In this document: piece by piece, positions 8,685 to 19,762 of the stretch
Layout of the letters: every line of letters starts with the position of its first letter
Numbering within the stretch: position 1 is the first letter of the stretch
From: Rhizobium sp. BK376
GTDB taxonomy: Bacteria; Pseudomonadota; Alphaproteobacteria; Rhizobiales; Rhizobiaceae
Direction: 5' to 3'
Assembly (NCBI RefSeq): GCF_004341625.1
Contig: NZ_SLZG01000003.1
Coordinates: 557,045 to 621,044, forward strand
DNA length: 64,000 nt
Notes under the pieces: model-generated
Database searches by the model: none
What the model saw: the letters and a program-made list of their open reading frames with translations, nothing else
Told to the model about the DNA's origin: nothing
Position numbers and translations under genes: made by a program

Positions 8685-9599
8685 ATGATGAAATCGATCG
8701 GCTCGTCATTCACCCAGCGCCTCGTCATCATCATCCCCTTTGCCTGGTTGCTGCTCTTCTTCCTCGCGCCCTTCTTCATCGTCTTCCGCATTTCGCTGTC
8801 GACGACTGAAGTCGCAGTGCCACCCTATACGCCGGCCTTCTACCTCGCCGACGGCATCAGCGGCCTGTGGGACAAGTTCCAGCAACTGAGCTTCGACAAT
8901 TACACCTGGCTTGCGGGAGACCCGCTCTATTTCAACGCCTATCTCCAGAGCCTGAAGATCGCCGGCATCTCGACGCTGCTGACGCTTCTGGTCGCCTATC
9001 CCATCGCCTATGGCATGGCGCAGGCGCCGCGCTCTATTCGCCCGACACTGCTGATGCTGGTCATCCTGCCCTTCTGGACAAGCTTCCTCATCCGCGTCTA
9101 TTCCTGGATGGCGATCCTCAGCACGACGGGACTGTTGAACCAGTTGCTGCTCTATCTCGGCATTATCCATCAGCCGCTGGTGATCCTGAATACCAACACG
9201 GCCGTCTATATCGGCATGGTCTATTCCTATCTGCCTTTCATGGTGTTGCCGCTCTATTCCTCGCTGGAAAAGATGGACGGCACTCTGATCGAGGCGGCGC
9301 AGGATCTCGGCTGTCCGCCGATCACGGCCTTCTGGCGGGTGACCTTTCCGCTGTCGATTCCCGGCGTCATCGCCGGTTGCATGCTGGTCTTCATTCCTGC
9401 CGTCGGCGAATTCGTCATCCCCGATCTGCTCGGCGGTTCCGAAACCCTGATGATCGGCAAGACGCTCTGGTCGGAATTCTACGGCAATCACGACTGGCCG
9501 GTGGCATCGGCGGTCGCGACCATCCTGCTTCTGGTCCTCGTCATCCCGATTGTGTTTTTCCAGAACGCGCAGGCCAAGGCCGACGAGGCGGGGAGATAG
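8685..9599 (+). CDS. potH: polyamine ABC transporter permease
   Basis: The product is 304 aa with about six membrane segments, the first at residues 13-36 (IIIPFAWLLLFFLAPFFIVF). The cytoplasmic EAA loop is present as IEAAQDLGCPPITAFWRVTF, which contacts the ATPase. A large periplasmic loop follows the first span. It is an inner-membrane subunit pairing with PotI, typical of the larger first permease in potFGHI operons. Confidence 0.92.
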   Translation: MMKSIGSSFTQRLVIIIPFAWLLLFFLAPFFIVFRISLSTTEVAVPPYTPAFYLADGISGLWDKFQQLSFDNYTWLAGDPLYFNAYLQSLKIAGISTLLTLLVAYPIAYGMAQAPRSIRPTLLMLVILPFWTSFLIRVYSWMAILSTTGLLNQLLLYLGIIHQPLVILNTNTAVYIGMVYSYLPFMVLPLYSSLEKMDGTLIEAAQDLGCPPITAFWRVTFPLSIPGVIAGCMLVFIPAVGEFVIPDLLGGSETLMIGKTLWSEFYGNHDWPVASAVATILLLVLVIPIVFFQNAQAKADEAGR

Positions 9600-9602
9600 A
9601 CG

Positions 9603-10421
9603 ATGCTCAAATGGTCCCGCTTCAACATCGTTTCGGTCACGCTCGGCCTTGCTTTCCTCTATCTGCCGATCCTGTTGCTCGTGATCTACTCTTTCAATGC
9701 GTCCAGGCTCGTTACCGTCTGGGCCGGCTTTTCGACGCAGTGGTACGGACGCCTTCTGCAGAACACGGACATGCTCGACGCGGCCTGGCTGACGGTGCGC
9801 ATCGCCTTGCTCTCGGCAACGCTCGCCACCGTTCTCGGCACCCTCGCGGCGCTGACGCTGGTGCGCTACACGCGGTTCCGCGGGCGCATCCTGTTTTCAG
9901 GCATGGTCTATGCACCGCTGGTCATGCCTGATGTCATCACCGGCCTGTCGCTGCTTCTGCTCTTCGTGACGGCGGGTGTGGAGCGCGGCTTCTGGACGAT
10001 CACGCTGGCGCATACGACGCTGACCATGTGCTTCGTCGCCATCGTCGTGCAATCGCGGCTGCTAAGCTTCGATCGCTCGATCGAGGAGGCTGCACTCGAT
10101 CTCGGCGCGACCCCGGTTCGCACCTTCTTCGAGGTGACGCTGCCGATCATTGCGCCAGCCGTCTTTTCTGGCTGGGTGCTGGCGCTGACCCTGTCGCTCG
10201 ACGATCTGGTCATTGCAAGCTTCGCATCCGGGGCCGGTGCCAAGACGCTGCCGATGCTGATCTACAGCCAGGTGAAGCTCGGCGTGACGCCCGAGATCAA
10301 CGCGATCTGCACCATTCTCGTCGGCATCGTAGCGATCGGCGTCATCTGCGCGTCAGTCGTGACCAAGCGCCGCGAGGTGCAGCGTCAGCGCGACGAGCAG
10401 GCAGCTGCCGCAGGCCGCTGA
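9603..10421 (+). CDS. potI: polyamine ABC transporter permease
   Basis: The product is 272 aa with about six membrane segments, opening with LGLAFLYLPILLLVIYSF. The EAA loop reads EEAALDLGATPVRTFFEVTL. It starts three bases after the potH stop and is the last gene of the transporter unit; a hairpin at 10,456 separates it from the convergent AsmA-like gene. It is the second inner-membrane subunit of the importer. Confidence 0.92.
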   Translation: MLKWSRFNIVSVTLGLAFLYLPILLLVIYSFNASRLVTVWAGFSTQWYGRLLQNTDMLDAAWLTVRIALLSATLATVLGTLAALTLVRYTRFRGRILFSGMVYAPLVMPDVITGLSLLLLFVTAGVERGFWTITLAHTTLTMCFVAIVVQSRLLSFDRSIEEAALDLGATPVRTFFEVTLPIIAPAVFSGWVLALTLSLDDLVIASFASGAGAKTLPMLIYSQVKLGVTPEINAICTILVGIVAIGVICASVVTKRREVQRQRDEQAAAAGR

Positions 10422-10455
10422 AGCCGAATTGAAAAAGCAAAAAGGTTAGAGATCG

Positions 10456-10481
10456 CCGGCGCTTCAGGGGGAAAGCGCCGG
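10456..10481. terminator. hairpin between convergent genes
   Basis: A perfect 9 bp stem (CCGGCGCTT / AAGCGCCGG) with an 8-base loop lies between the 3' ends of potI (plus) and the AsmA-like gene (minus). No long T tract follows on the plus strand; on the minus strand a CTTTTT run comes about 10 bases later. It may be a bidirectional terminator. Confidence 0.5.
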
Positions 10482-10485
10482 AGTT

Positions 10486-12369
10486 CTATTGTGGCTTTTG
10501 CAGAAGGGCTGTGACGGGCGAGGCGACCGGGTCCGGCCACGTGCCGCCAAGGAAGAACGGTAGCATCGGCAGGTCAGCCGCGTTTGCCGGATCGGTCGCC
10601 GCAAGGGTCCCGGAAAGCGCCAGGCCATTGCTGCGGTAGGGTATCAAGCCGTTCAGCGTTATCGTCTCGTTGCGTCCGACGATCTTGAGATCGCGAACAT
10701 CTGCCGATCCCTTGGCAACCGTTGCGTTGGCGCTGATGCTGTCGAAATCGAAGGCAGTATCGGCAACGTCGCTCATTCGGAAGAAGGTCTTCTGGGTTGC
10801 GAGTGCACGGAAGGCCGAGATATTGAATTCACGGAAGGAACCGGCCTTGCCCCGGAAATGCAGCGTGCCTGTTACGTCGGAAAGATTGGCGGCCCAGATC
10901 GGCTTTGACGTTGCGAGCGACAGATCGAGCGAGCCCGTCGTAAGAGGCAGCGGGCCTGGCAGTTTCAAACGGCTGATCAATCCGCCGAAATCGGCATCGC
11001 GGATGGAAATCTGCAGCTTGCCGCCACCGTCGAAATCGCGCTCCATCACTTCGAGATGCGCGGTCAGGTCGCCGCCCTCGAAAGAGCTGTCGCCGATATC
11101 GAATTTGGCTGTACCGCCGGCAACGAGCAGGCTTGCGCCGATGTCGTCGAACCGGAACGGACCGAGCGCGGCATTTTTTGCCGACAGCCTGACATCCATG
11201 TCCAGGCGCTGCAGGGGATTGCCGTTGAGCAACGCGTCGATTGCCGTATCCGCCGCAAGCCGCATCGAAAAGGCTGCCAGGAACGGATTGAGGTTCATCT
11301 GGTCGAAGGCGAGCGTGCCGGAGATTTTCGGCTTGCCGGCGGCCGTGTAGCCGAAATCCATGATGCCTGTTGCGGCCGCGTCATTGACCTTGAAGCTGAG
11401 GTCGTTGAAGCGCAGGCCGCTGGAGACTGTGGAGATATTGGCGTTGAGCGAGACGCTCTTCAGCGTGTCGCCGCCCGGCAAATGCTCGCCGCTCCAGACC
11501 AGGAATGACGGCACGTCTGGAATGGCAAGATCAAGGTTGCCTGCGAGAGCCGAAAAATTGGAGATATTGGTAGTTCCGGTGAAGCTGCCCCTGATCATGG
11601 GAGAGGTGAAGGTCGTCTTGGCGTCGACGTTCTTTCCGGCAAAGAAGAGCAGCGGCTGATCCGAATTGAAATCGACCTTGATGTCCTGACCGTTGAGACG
11701 GGCCAGTAGAACGGCGCTCATCGGACGGGAAAGGCGGGGCCAGGAAATATCCGCATTGATGCTGTCGAGCTTGTAGGTGTTGCCGCTGCGCTCGTCGGCC
11801 ATCTGCAATATGCCGTCTTCGATGGTTAGCGTGCCGATCTTGGCGTCCTGGTCGGGCCTCATGCCCGGCGTAGTGGAAGAAGAACGTTCCGCCCGGTCGA
11901 TCGCCTTGGCGAGAAGCCCCTCATTCGTCCAGTCGATCAGGCCGGCTTCGTCGCGGCGGATGTAGATGATCGGGCGGAGGAAATGAAATTCATGAAAATC
12001 TGCACGGCCCCTGATGGCGGCCCACAGCGAAAAATCGGCGGACAGGCTGTCGACATGACCGAGCACCTTGCCATCGGTGGTACGCTCGCGAATGGTCACC
12101 TGGTTGAGCGTGACACGCGGCGTCGGCCAAAAGTCGAGCGTCGGCGCGCCCTCGATCTCCGCCTTGTAGCCCGTCCACTTCGACAGCACGTCCTCGATGC
12201 CCGAACGCACGAGGCCGCTGGAAATCAGGAAGGGGGCCGTTGCCCGGAATACGGCAAAAACGATGACGATCGTGAGCACGACCGTGCCCGTCGTGCGCGC
12301 AACGGCAGGCAGCCATCGCCCCACAGACCTCATGGCAAGCCGCCATCTTCTATTTCTTGACGCCCTCAT
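10486..12369 (-). CDS. AsmA-family envelope protein
   Basis: The product is 627 aa. One N-terminal membrane anchor (TGTVVLTIVIVFAVFRATAP, about residues 27-46) is followed by an AsmA N-terminal domain (GYKAEIEGAPTLDFWPTPRV) and a long beta-rich body ending with the AsmA C-terminal type region (LDLSLATSKPIW, RGKAGSFREF). AsmA proteins are inner-membrane-anchored bridge-like proteins of the periplasm, linked to outer-membrane assembly and lipid transfer; the family link is established, the role here is inferred. It diverges from acetoacetyl-CoA synthetase across about 150 bp. Confidence 0.82.
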   Translation of the reverse strand: MRASRNRRWRLAMRSVGRWLPAVARTTGTVVLTIVIVFAVFRATAPFLISSGLVRSGIEDVLSKWTGYKAEIEGAPTLDFWPTPRVTLNQVTIRERTTDGKVLGHVDSLSADFSLWAAIRGRADFHEFHFLRPIIYIRRDEAGLIDWTNEGLLAKAIDRAERSSSTTPGMRPDQDAKIGTLTIEDGILQMADERSGNTYKLDSINADISWPRLSRPMSAVLLARLNGQDIKVDFNSDQPLLFFAGKNVDAKTTFTSPMIRGSFTGTTNISNFSALAGNLDLAIPDVPSFLVWSGEHLPGGDTLKSVSLNANISTVSSGLRFNDLSFKVNDAAATGIMDFGYTAAGKPKISGTLAFDQMNLNPFLAAFSMRLAADTAIDALLNGNPLQRLDMDVRLSAKNAALGPFRFDDIGASLLVAGGTAKFDIGDSSFEGGDLTAHLEVMERDFDGGGKLQISIRDADFGGLISRLKLPGPLPLTTGSLDLSLATSKPIWAANLSDVTGTLHFRGKAGSFREFNISAFRALATQKTFFRMSDVADTAFDFDSISANATVAKGSADVRDLKIVGRNETITLNGLIPYRSNGLALSGTLAATDPANAADLPMLPFFLGGTWPDPVASPVTALLQKPQ

Positions 12370-12520
12370 GATGCTGCAGAAACTTTCAAACAGTTGCGCA
12401 TGATTTTGCCTGCGTTTGCCCGATATAGGAAATGCTTCTGATATGCAAATGCCGCTCGGCGAACATCGTTTTTATAGGCGATGCAGCATGATATAGAAGT
12501 CACGAAATGGAGGTGATGCA

Positions 12521-14473
<1,953 letters not shown>

Positions 14474-14549
14474 GGAATCGGGGACCCGAAGGCCAGATTT
14501 AACAGGCAAAAGCTGGCCTTCCGATCTTAACCCCGCGTTAAGAGGCGTG

Positions 14550-14691
14550 GGTCAAAGGTAAAACCAACTTGGGGCCGCCTCATGAGTTAGGCGGCAAGGA
14601 GCTTCCCCGCTCCCGAAACATGACGTTGATCGACTCGAGCTCTCCTTGAACAGCATCCACTCTCAAAGGCAGCCTCTGGCTGCCTTTTTTT
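14550..14691 (+). ncRNA. candidate structured small RNA upstream of a strong terminator
   Basis: After acsA2 there are 240 bp without a gene. They hold a hairpin with a perfect 7 bp stem (GCCGCCT 14574-14580 / AGGCGGC 14589-14595), a second small GGAGC...GCTCC hairpin right after it, an unstructured stretch, and a strong terminator at 14665-14691. This hairpins-linker-terminator layout is typical of a trans-acting rhizobial sRNA. The 5' end is a guess, as I see no convincing sigma-70 boxes. The alternative is a structured 3' UTR of acsA2. An additional hairpin (AAGGCCAG / CTGGCCTT, 14489-14520) sits directly after the acsA2 stop. Confidence 0.4.
14665..14691 (+). terminator. rho-independent terminator
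   Basis: A 10 bp stem (AAAGGCAGCC / GGCTGCCTTT) with a TCT loop runs into a seven-T tract. It lies about 190 bp after the acsA2 stop and ends either that mRNA or the candidate small RNA. Confidence 0.85.
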
Positions 14692-14713
14692 CGTTGGGTG
14701 CAAGACAAAAAAC

Positions 14714-17700
14714 CTAATTCGCCAGAACCCGCGGCGAGGGGAAGGTGATTTCTACCAGCGTGCCTTCGTTCGGTGCGGAGTTGATCGAGAAGATCGCGCG
14801 GTTGGCGTCGACCATGGCCTTGGTGAGAGGCAGGCCGAGGCCAGTGCCGTCGCCGCGCTGGCGGGAATTGGTCGATACCTGCCGGAAGGGCTTCATCGCC
14901 TGTTCCAGCTCCGTGCGGGTCATGCCGACGCCCGTGTCGCGAATGCGCATGACGACGGTGCCTGACGGCTCGTAGGAGGTGGAGACGACGATCTGGCCGC
15001 CTGAGGGCGTGAACCGGATCGCGTTCGACAGGATGTTGAGGGCGATCTGCTTGATCGAGCGCAGGTCGGCGACCACGTTCGGTACCGACTGCGACAGCGC
15101 CGTGCGGATGATGACCCTCTGGCTGTTGGCCTGCGGCTGCACCAGCGAGACGGCCTCCGAGATCGCCTCGTTCAGGCCGACGGCGCCGAATTCGAGGTCC
15201 ATCTCGCCCGCTTCGATCTTGGAAATGTCGAGCAGGTCGTTGACGATGTCGAGCACATGCCGACCGGAACGACCGATGTCGTTGGCATATTCGATATAGC
15301 GCGAGTGGCCGATCGGGCCGAAGCGCTCGCCGGCCATCATGTCGGAGAAGCCGATGATCGCGTTGAGCGGCGTGCGGATTTCATGGCTGACGCGCGCCAG
15401 GAAATCGCTCTTGTGGGCATTGGCGGTCTCGGCGGCGCGCTTGGCGTTGCGGAGTTCCTCCTCGGTGCGCTTCCATTGCGTGATATCGCGGATGACGGCG
15501 CAGTAGCCGTTCGACGAGGTGAGCCGGCCCATGGTCATGAACAGCGGCACGAAGCCGCCCGACGCCTCGCGACCGATGACCTCGCGGCCGTCGTTCAGCA
15601 CGCTCGCGACGCCATGGCCGGAAAGCCCGCTCAGATAGTCGAGCACCGCCTTCTGGCTCTCATGCGCAAACAGCATGACGAAGGGCTTTCCGCGCGTTTC
15701 CTGGTCGTCATAGTTGAACAGCGCGCTTGCAGACCGGTTCATCGAACGCATCTCGCCTTCCGGCCCGATGATGACCACGCCGTCGGTTGCCGTTTCCAGG
15801 ATCGATTGAAGTTCCTCGACCTCGACCTGCAGCTTGGCGACCTTTTCCAGCATGCGTTCGGGGCGAGCCTCTTCCCTGATATCGGCGGGCGTTTCGTCGC
15901 GACCTTCATCCTTTTCAACAGGCATCAGCGCCAGCATCAGGGCGCTGCCGTCTTCCCAGCGGATCGACTGCAGCCGTGCGGTGACCGGGATCAGCGCATC
16001 GTCGGAACGCACCACCATCATCGTGCCCGGCCGCTCAGTCTTGCCCTCGAGGTCATGGCGCTGCAGCAGCGCATCAAGACCGCCCACTCGTTCGATATCG
16101 GCAAGCGATTCGTAGCCCGTCAGGCGCAACAGTTCGGGGTTGGCGTGCATCAGCTTGTCGCCGGCATGGACGAGAAGCGCCACCGGCATCTGGTCGACCG
16201 TGTCGGCGGAAAGTCCGCTCGTCATCTTCACGCGCGGCGGAATAGCCGTGCTCAGCACGTCCAGCGGATTGAAATCCTCTTCCGGTTCGCTGACTGCTGC
16301 CGACGTACGCTCTCCGTCCTGTTCGTCTGCTGCCGGCTCCTGATTGTCATTGTCGCTTTCGACGGCCACGGCCACGGATTCCGGCGCGGCAACCGATTGC
16401 TCCTGTTCGGCTGCAGTCTCAGCCTCAGCCATGCTCTCGCTCTCGCGGGGAGCTTCCGTTTGTGCCTCTTGGTCTGCCGGGATGTTCTGCCTTCCGGCAT
16501 CACCAGCAAGGGCCTCATCAGCGATATTCGCCGCGGGTTCGGCCTCCGCCGCCTCCGTCGCCTGCTCGCTGCGCTGGCCGAATGGCTGGAGCTGGCGTGC
16601 GATCTCGTTGAAAGCGGCTTGTTCGCTTGCGGAGAGGCCATCACGAATGTTCAGGCGGTGCTCGTGCAGCCGTACGATCTTGTCCGAAAGACGCCTGTTC
16701 GGCGAATCGGAGATTTTCAGCGCAGGGGGTTCCGACAACGGTGGGAATTCAAGCTCGGGATTGTCGGTCTCAAGCTCCTCGGCGGCAGCGTGGTCCGCTA
16801 TTTCCTCATCCTGATGCGTCTCTAGCTGCTCGGACTCGGCTTCGCTTTGCGCCACATCAATTCCGTGGCCGGCAACAGGCTCCACCGCTTCATCAGACCT
16901 ATCCGTCTCCGGCTCAATTGCGTCGAAGATTGGCGCGACCTCATTCTCGGACGGCTCTCCAGCCTCCGACTGCGTTTCCTCGGCTTGCTTCGCTTCATCG
17001 GAGGCCGGGGCCAGCGTCAGGCCAAGCCTCGACGGATCCTCGATCGCGTCGGAAAGGCGCACCACGCCAAAACCCCGGAAGCCGTCGAATTCGCGGCTGC
17101 GCGTATAGGTCGGCAGGGCGGCCAGATCGACGGGCACCATCAGGCTCGTCCCTTCGATCGGCCAGTAGATCGTGCGGCCGGACCACGTATCGCGCCGCGC
17201 CAGCAACTCGGCGATCTTTCCGTCCGGGTCGAGATTGAAGAGCGCTGCGATATCGGTGAAGGCGACGCCGGTTACATTGGTGGCATGCGGGCCTACGGCA
17301 TCGGCAAATTCATGGGAGACTTCGCTGAAACGTCCCTCGGCATCGATCTTCCAGACGAAACGGGTGGCGCGACCATTCGGCTTGTAGGCAAAGGCCTGCG
17401 GTCCATCCGGTGCTGCCGTCTCGGCAGCCGCTGCCTGAATTTCCTGCTGCTTGGGCTCATTGGCAGCGGCTTCGATTGCCGCATGCTCAACGACGGGCTC
17501 TACCGGAGATGCGGCATGTGCGGTCTCGGCGACGTGGCTTTCCTCGGGTCGCGTGGTCTCTTCAGTCGGCTCGCTCTGCCCGAAGAGCTGTTCGCTTACC
17601 GAAGCCGTATCGACGGCGGGCGCGGCGGGCTCAGCTTCTGGCAATGCCTCATCATGCGTTTCGGCGCGAGCATTGGTTTCGTCGAAGGCCGTTTGCGTCT

Positions 17701-18772
17701 GCTCGAGCTTGGGCTCTTCGGTCTCGCCAGATACGTCAGTCACCTCATACCGGCCGGCAGCCTCGATATCCTCCACCGTCGCGCCATCGACCACGGCGAG
17801 CGCGTCGACATCCTCGAGGCTTGCATCGGATTCATCCGGCGCCTCGGCGTCCAGCGCTACATCGTCCGCAGTCTCCTCGATGTCGGCGACGGCGTCGAGG
17901 ACATCGGCGAATTGGCCATCTGCCGCTCGCTCGGCTGGATGCGGCACCGTCTCCAGCGTTGGGACCCGCTGCTCGACGACCGGCATTGTTTCTTCAGTCG
18001 CATCCTCCAGGGCTGTTGCAGATTCAACGGCTGCGGCAGCGGTAACAGCTTGCGGCGCGCCTGCCTCTTCTTCCGGCTCGAAGTTCTCGACCGGATCGAG
18101 ATGGCCGATGACGGTTTCGACGACGAAGAGCAGGTTCAGCGCCGGAATTTCGGAAAGCTTGCCAAGCGCTGCCGGCAGGTAGCCCTGGCCGGTCGGGATA
18201 GGCCGTTTGATCAGCCGGTCTGGCTGGGCGCCGGCCATGTTGATCAGCATCCGCGCCGTCTGCGGCGTGATGTCGAGCGCCTTGAAATGGCTGGATGCGG
18301 CGATGACGTCGCCCTCGCGGCCGATCACGGCCATATGCGTATCGGCATCGTCAAAACCGTCGAGCATGCGCCGGGCGCTCTCGGCGGCCGAAAGCGGCTG
18401 GGTCGAGACCGGCGCAGAAAAGAGAACCGCATCTTCGCCGGATTGAACGCGGATCATTTCGACGGCGGCGTTGACGACGGTGCGTCGGAAGCCCGATGCC
18501 ATGCGGATCAGGAAATTCCGGTTGTCGCCGACCGATGCCAGTTGGTGGGCCGTGGCCGCGATCTGCCGGAAAGAGACATCGCCGGGCCGCGCGCCCTGCT
18601 CAAGAAAATCGTAAATGGCCGAATAGCCGAACAGATCGGCGCCCGCGCCATTGGCCCAGAGCACCCGGTCCAATCCGGTCGAGAACAGGACCATCGCCTC
18701 GCCGCGTGCAAAGCGCTCCCGCACACGCGGATGGACGGCGATATCGATGAACGGATACTGGATTGCGGGCAT
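14714..18772 (-). CDS. cbrA: CbrA-like cell-cycle/cell-surface sensor histidine kinase
   Basis: The product is 1352 aa from the ATG at 18772; a 13-residue longer reading would need a TTG start. An N-terminal sensor part (to about residue 240, starting MPAIQYPFIDIAVHPRVRER) is followed by some 600 residues, largely Glu/Ala/Asp-rich and probably disordered, interrupted by a PAS-like segment (FVWKIDAEGRFSEVSHEF). Two PAS-like domains (about 850-960 and 975-1100) lead to HisKA with H1130 in VSHEIRTPLNAIIGFSDMM, then HATPase boxes N (LNILSNAIRF), G1 (RDTGVGM) and G2 (GTGLGL). There is no receiver domain. The H-box is of the PleC/DivJ/PdhS type that acts on DivK. Position beside the phasin matches my memory of S. 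meliloti cbrA, a regulator of cell surface and cell cycle; the gene name is therefore an inference. Confidence 0.78.
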   Translation of the reverse strand: MPAIQYPFIDIAVHPRVRERFARGEAMVLFSTGLDRVLWANGAGADLFGYSAIYDFLEQGARPGDVSFRQIAATAHQLASVGDNRNFLIRMASGFRRTVVNAAVEMIRVQSGEDAVLFSAPVSTQPLSAAESARRMLDGFDDADTHMAVIGREGDVIAASSHFKALDITPQTARMLINMAGAQPDRLIKRPIPTGQGYLPAALGKLSEIPALNLLFVVETVIGHLDPVENFEPEEEAGAPQAVTAAAAVESATALEDATEETMPVVEQRVPTLETVPHPAERAADGQFADVLDAVADIEETADDVALDAEAPDESDASLEDVDALAVVDGATVEDIEAAGRYEVTDVSGETEEPKLEQTQTAFDETNARAETHDEALPEAEPAAPAVDTASVSEQLFGQSEPTEETTRPEESHVAETAHAASPVEPVVEHAAIEAAANEPKQQEIQAAAAETAAPDGPQAFAYKPNGRATRFVWKIDAEGRFSEVSHEFADAVGPHATNVTGVAFTDIAALFNLDPDGKIAELLARRDTWSGRTIYWPIEGTSLMVPVDLAALPTYTRSREFDGFRGFGVVRLSDAIEDPSRLGLTLAPASDEAKQAEETQSEAGEPSENEVAPIFDAIEPETDRSDEAVEPVAGHGIDVAQSEAESEQLETHQDEEIADHAAAEELETDNPELEFPPLSEPPALKISDSPNRRLSDKIVRLHEHRLNIRDGLSASEQAAFNEIARQLQPFGQRSEQATEAAEAEPAANIADEALAGDAGRQNIPADQEAQTEAPRESESMAEAETAAEQEQSVAAPESVAVAVESDNDNQEPAADEQDGERTSAAVSEPEEDFNPLDVLSTAIPPRVKMTSGLSADTVDQMPVALLVHAGDKLMHANPELLRLTGYESLADIERVGGLDALLQRHDLEGKTERPGTMMVVRSDDALIPVTARLQSIRWEDGSALMLALMPVEKDEGRDETPADIREEARPERMLEKVAKLQVEVEELQSILETATDGVVIIGPEGEMRSMNRSASALFNYDDQETRGKPFVMLFAHESQKAVLDYLSGLSGHGVASVLNDGREVIGREASGGFVPLFMTMGRLTSSNGYCAVIRDITQWKRTEEELRNAKRAAETANAHKSDFLARVSHEIRTPLNAIIGFSDMMAGERFGPIGHSRYIEYANDIGRSGRHVLDIVNDLLDISKIEAGEMDLEFGAVGLNEAISEAVSLVQPQANSQRVIIRTALSQSVPNVVADLRSIKQIALNILSNAIRFTPSGGQIVVSTSYEPSGTVVMRIRDTGVGMTRTELEQAMKPFRQVSTNSRQRGDGTGLGLPLTKAMVDANRAIFSINSAPNEGTLVEITFPSPRVLAN

Positions 18773-18888
18773 TTTCCAACCTGCTGCTCGGGCTTCAAGG
18801 CCTTCCTTCAATTAACGTTTCATTAATAACGGCGCCCCCGTTTGAGGTCCAGCGAGGCGCCCGGCTTTCGGGCGGAAAGGTTAACGCG

Positions 18889-18922
18889 TTGTGCGATGCA
18901 CAAAAAATGTTGCAACGCACAA
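18889..18922. promoter_or_regulatory. two copies of a 15 bp palindrome upstream of the phasin (candidate PhaR operator)
   Basis: TTGTGCGATGCACAA at 18889-18903 is a perfect palindrome around GAT. At 18908-18922 the complement reads TTGTGCGTTGCAACA, a near copy. The centres are 19 bp apart, about two helical turns, and about 95 bp before the phasin ATG. PhaR proteins of alphaproteobacteria bind TGC-rich palindromes ahead of phasin genes, so PhaR is the likely ligand; that link is inferred. Confidence 0.55.
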
Positions 18923-19000
18923 CGAACTGCATTATATGACGTTTATCGAATTCATCATCGGGCGCCTCCGGAGAGGGCCCGCCAACAGGAGCGCTTACGC

Positions 19001-19450
19001 ATGGCTACCGTAAAGAAAGATGACGTTTTTTCAATCTCCTCCTTCGACCCTTCGAAGTTCCAGGAAACCCTGCGCGATTTCGCTGAAAAGGGCGCTTTCC
19101 AGTCCAAGGAAGCCTTTGCCAAGATGAAGGTCGCTGCAGAAGATGCAAGCAAGACCGTCGAGGCTACGATGCAGAGCGCACAGGCCGGCACCGTGGAACT
19201 CGGCCTCAAGGCGATCGACGCCCTGCGCACCAACGCTGAAAACTCCTTCGCGCACATGGAAGCGCTGCTTGGCGTCAAGTCGGTTGCCGAATTCGTCGAG
19301 CTTCAGACCTCCTTCATCCGCAAGCAGGCGGAAGTGACCGTCGAGCAGGCCAAGGCCATGCAGGAAGCCTCCAAGAAGGTTGTCGAGACCGTTGCAAAGC
19401 CTGCCAAGACAGCCGCTGAAAAGGCCATGTCTTCCTTCAAGGCTGCCTGA
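19001..19450 (+). CDS. phaP: phasin (polyhydroxybutyrate granule protein)
   Basis: The product is 149 aa from the ATG at 19001, which follows ACAGGAG; the longer open frame upstream runs through the operator region and is not coding. It is an all-helical, Ala/Lys/Glu-rich protein with the phasin_2 pattern (FAHMEALLGVKSVAEFVELQ, then TSFIRKQAEVTVEQAKAM) and a lysine-rich tail (AKPAKTAAEKAMSSFKAA). Phasins coat polyhydroxybutyrate granules and set their size. A terminator follows directly, so it is a single-gene unit. Two palindromes upstream suggest PhaR-type control. Confidence 0.9.
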   Translation: MATVKKDDVFSISSFDPSKFQETLRDFAEKGAFQSKEAFAKMKVAAEDASKTVEATMQSAQAGTVELGLKAIDALRTNAENSFAHMEALLGVKSVAEFVELQTSFIRKQAEVTVEQAKAMQEASKKVVETVAKPAKTAAEKAMSSFKAA

Positions 19451-19473
19451 ATTAAATAGCCTCCCAAGGCAAG

Positions 19474-19500
19474 AGGCTGGACTTCATGTCCGGCCTTTTT
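19474..19500 (+). terminator. rho-independent terminator after phasin
   Basis: A 9 bp stem with one G-T pair (AGGCTGGAC / GTCCGGCCT) and a TTCAT loop is followed by five Ts. Confidence 0.8.
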
Positions 19501-19579
19501 CTATATTATGCCAGATAGGACTTGAAATAATTTCGAAGTCCTCGTATTGGGACCCCGTCGCGCCAAGGCGACGATTTGT

Positions 19580-19656
19580 GCGGTTGTAGCTCAGTTGGTT
19601 AGAGCGCAGGTTTGTGGCACCTGAGGTCGGAGGTTCGAGACCCCCCAACCGTACCA
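19580..19656 (+). tRNA. tRNA-His (anticodon GTG)
   Basis: The 77-base gene folds as a full cloverleaf: acceptor GCGGTTG / CAACCGT, D-loop AGCTCAGTTGGTTAGAGC, anticodon stem CAGGT / ACCTG around TTGTGGC, T-arm with GGTTCGAGACC, and an encoded CCA end. Discriminator base 73 is A and there is no G-1, as is known for alphaproteobacterial tRNA-His. Confidence 0.95.
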
Positions 19657-19762
19657 TTCCACTAAAATCCTCATTCTCCCCGGTGATTCCCGTCACCCGT
19701 CACGTTCCATGGAACCCATCATGGGTGGCCTCCGTTCTCCCTACACAAGTGGAGATGCGAGC

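Noticed and set aside
15257..18826. Two long plus-strand open frames (522 and 659 codons) opposite the histidine kinase
   Set aside because: They mirror the kinase gene's GC-biased codons; neither has domains, and the kinase boxes on the other strand are unambiguous.
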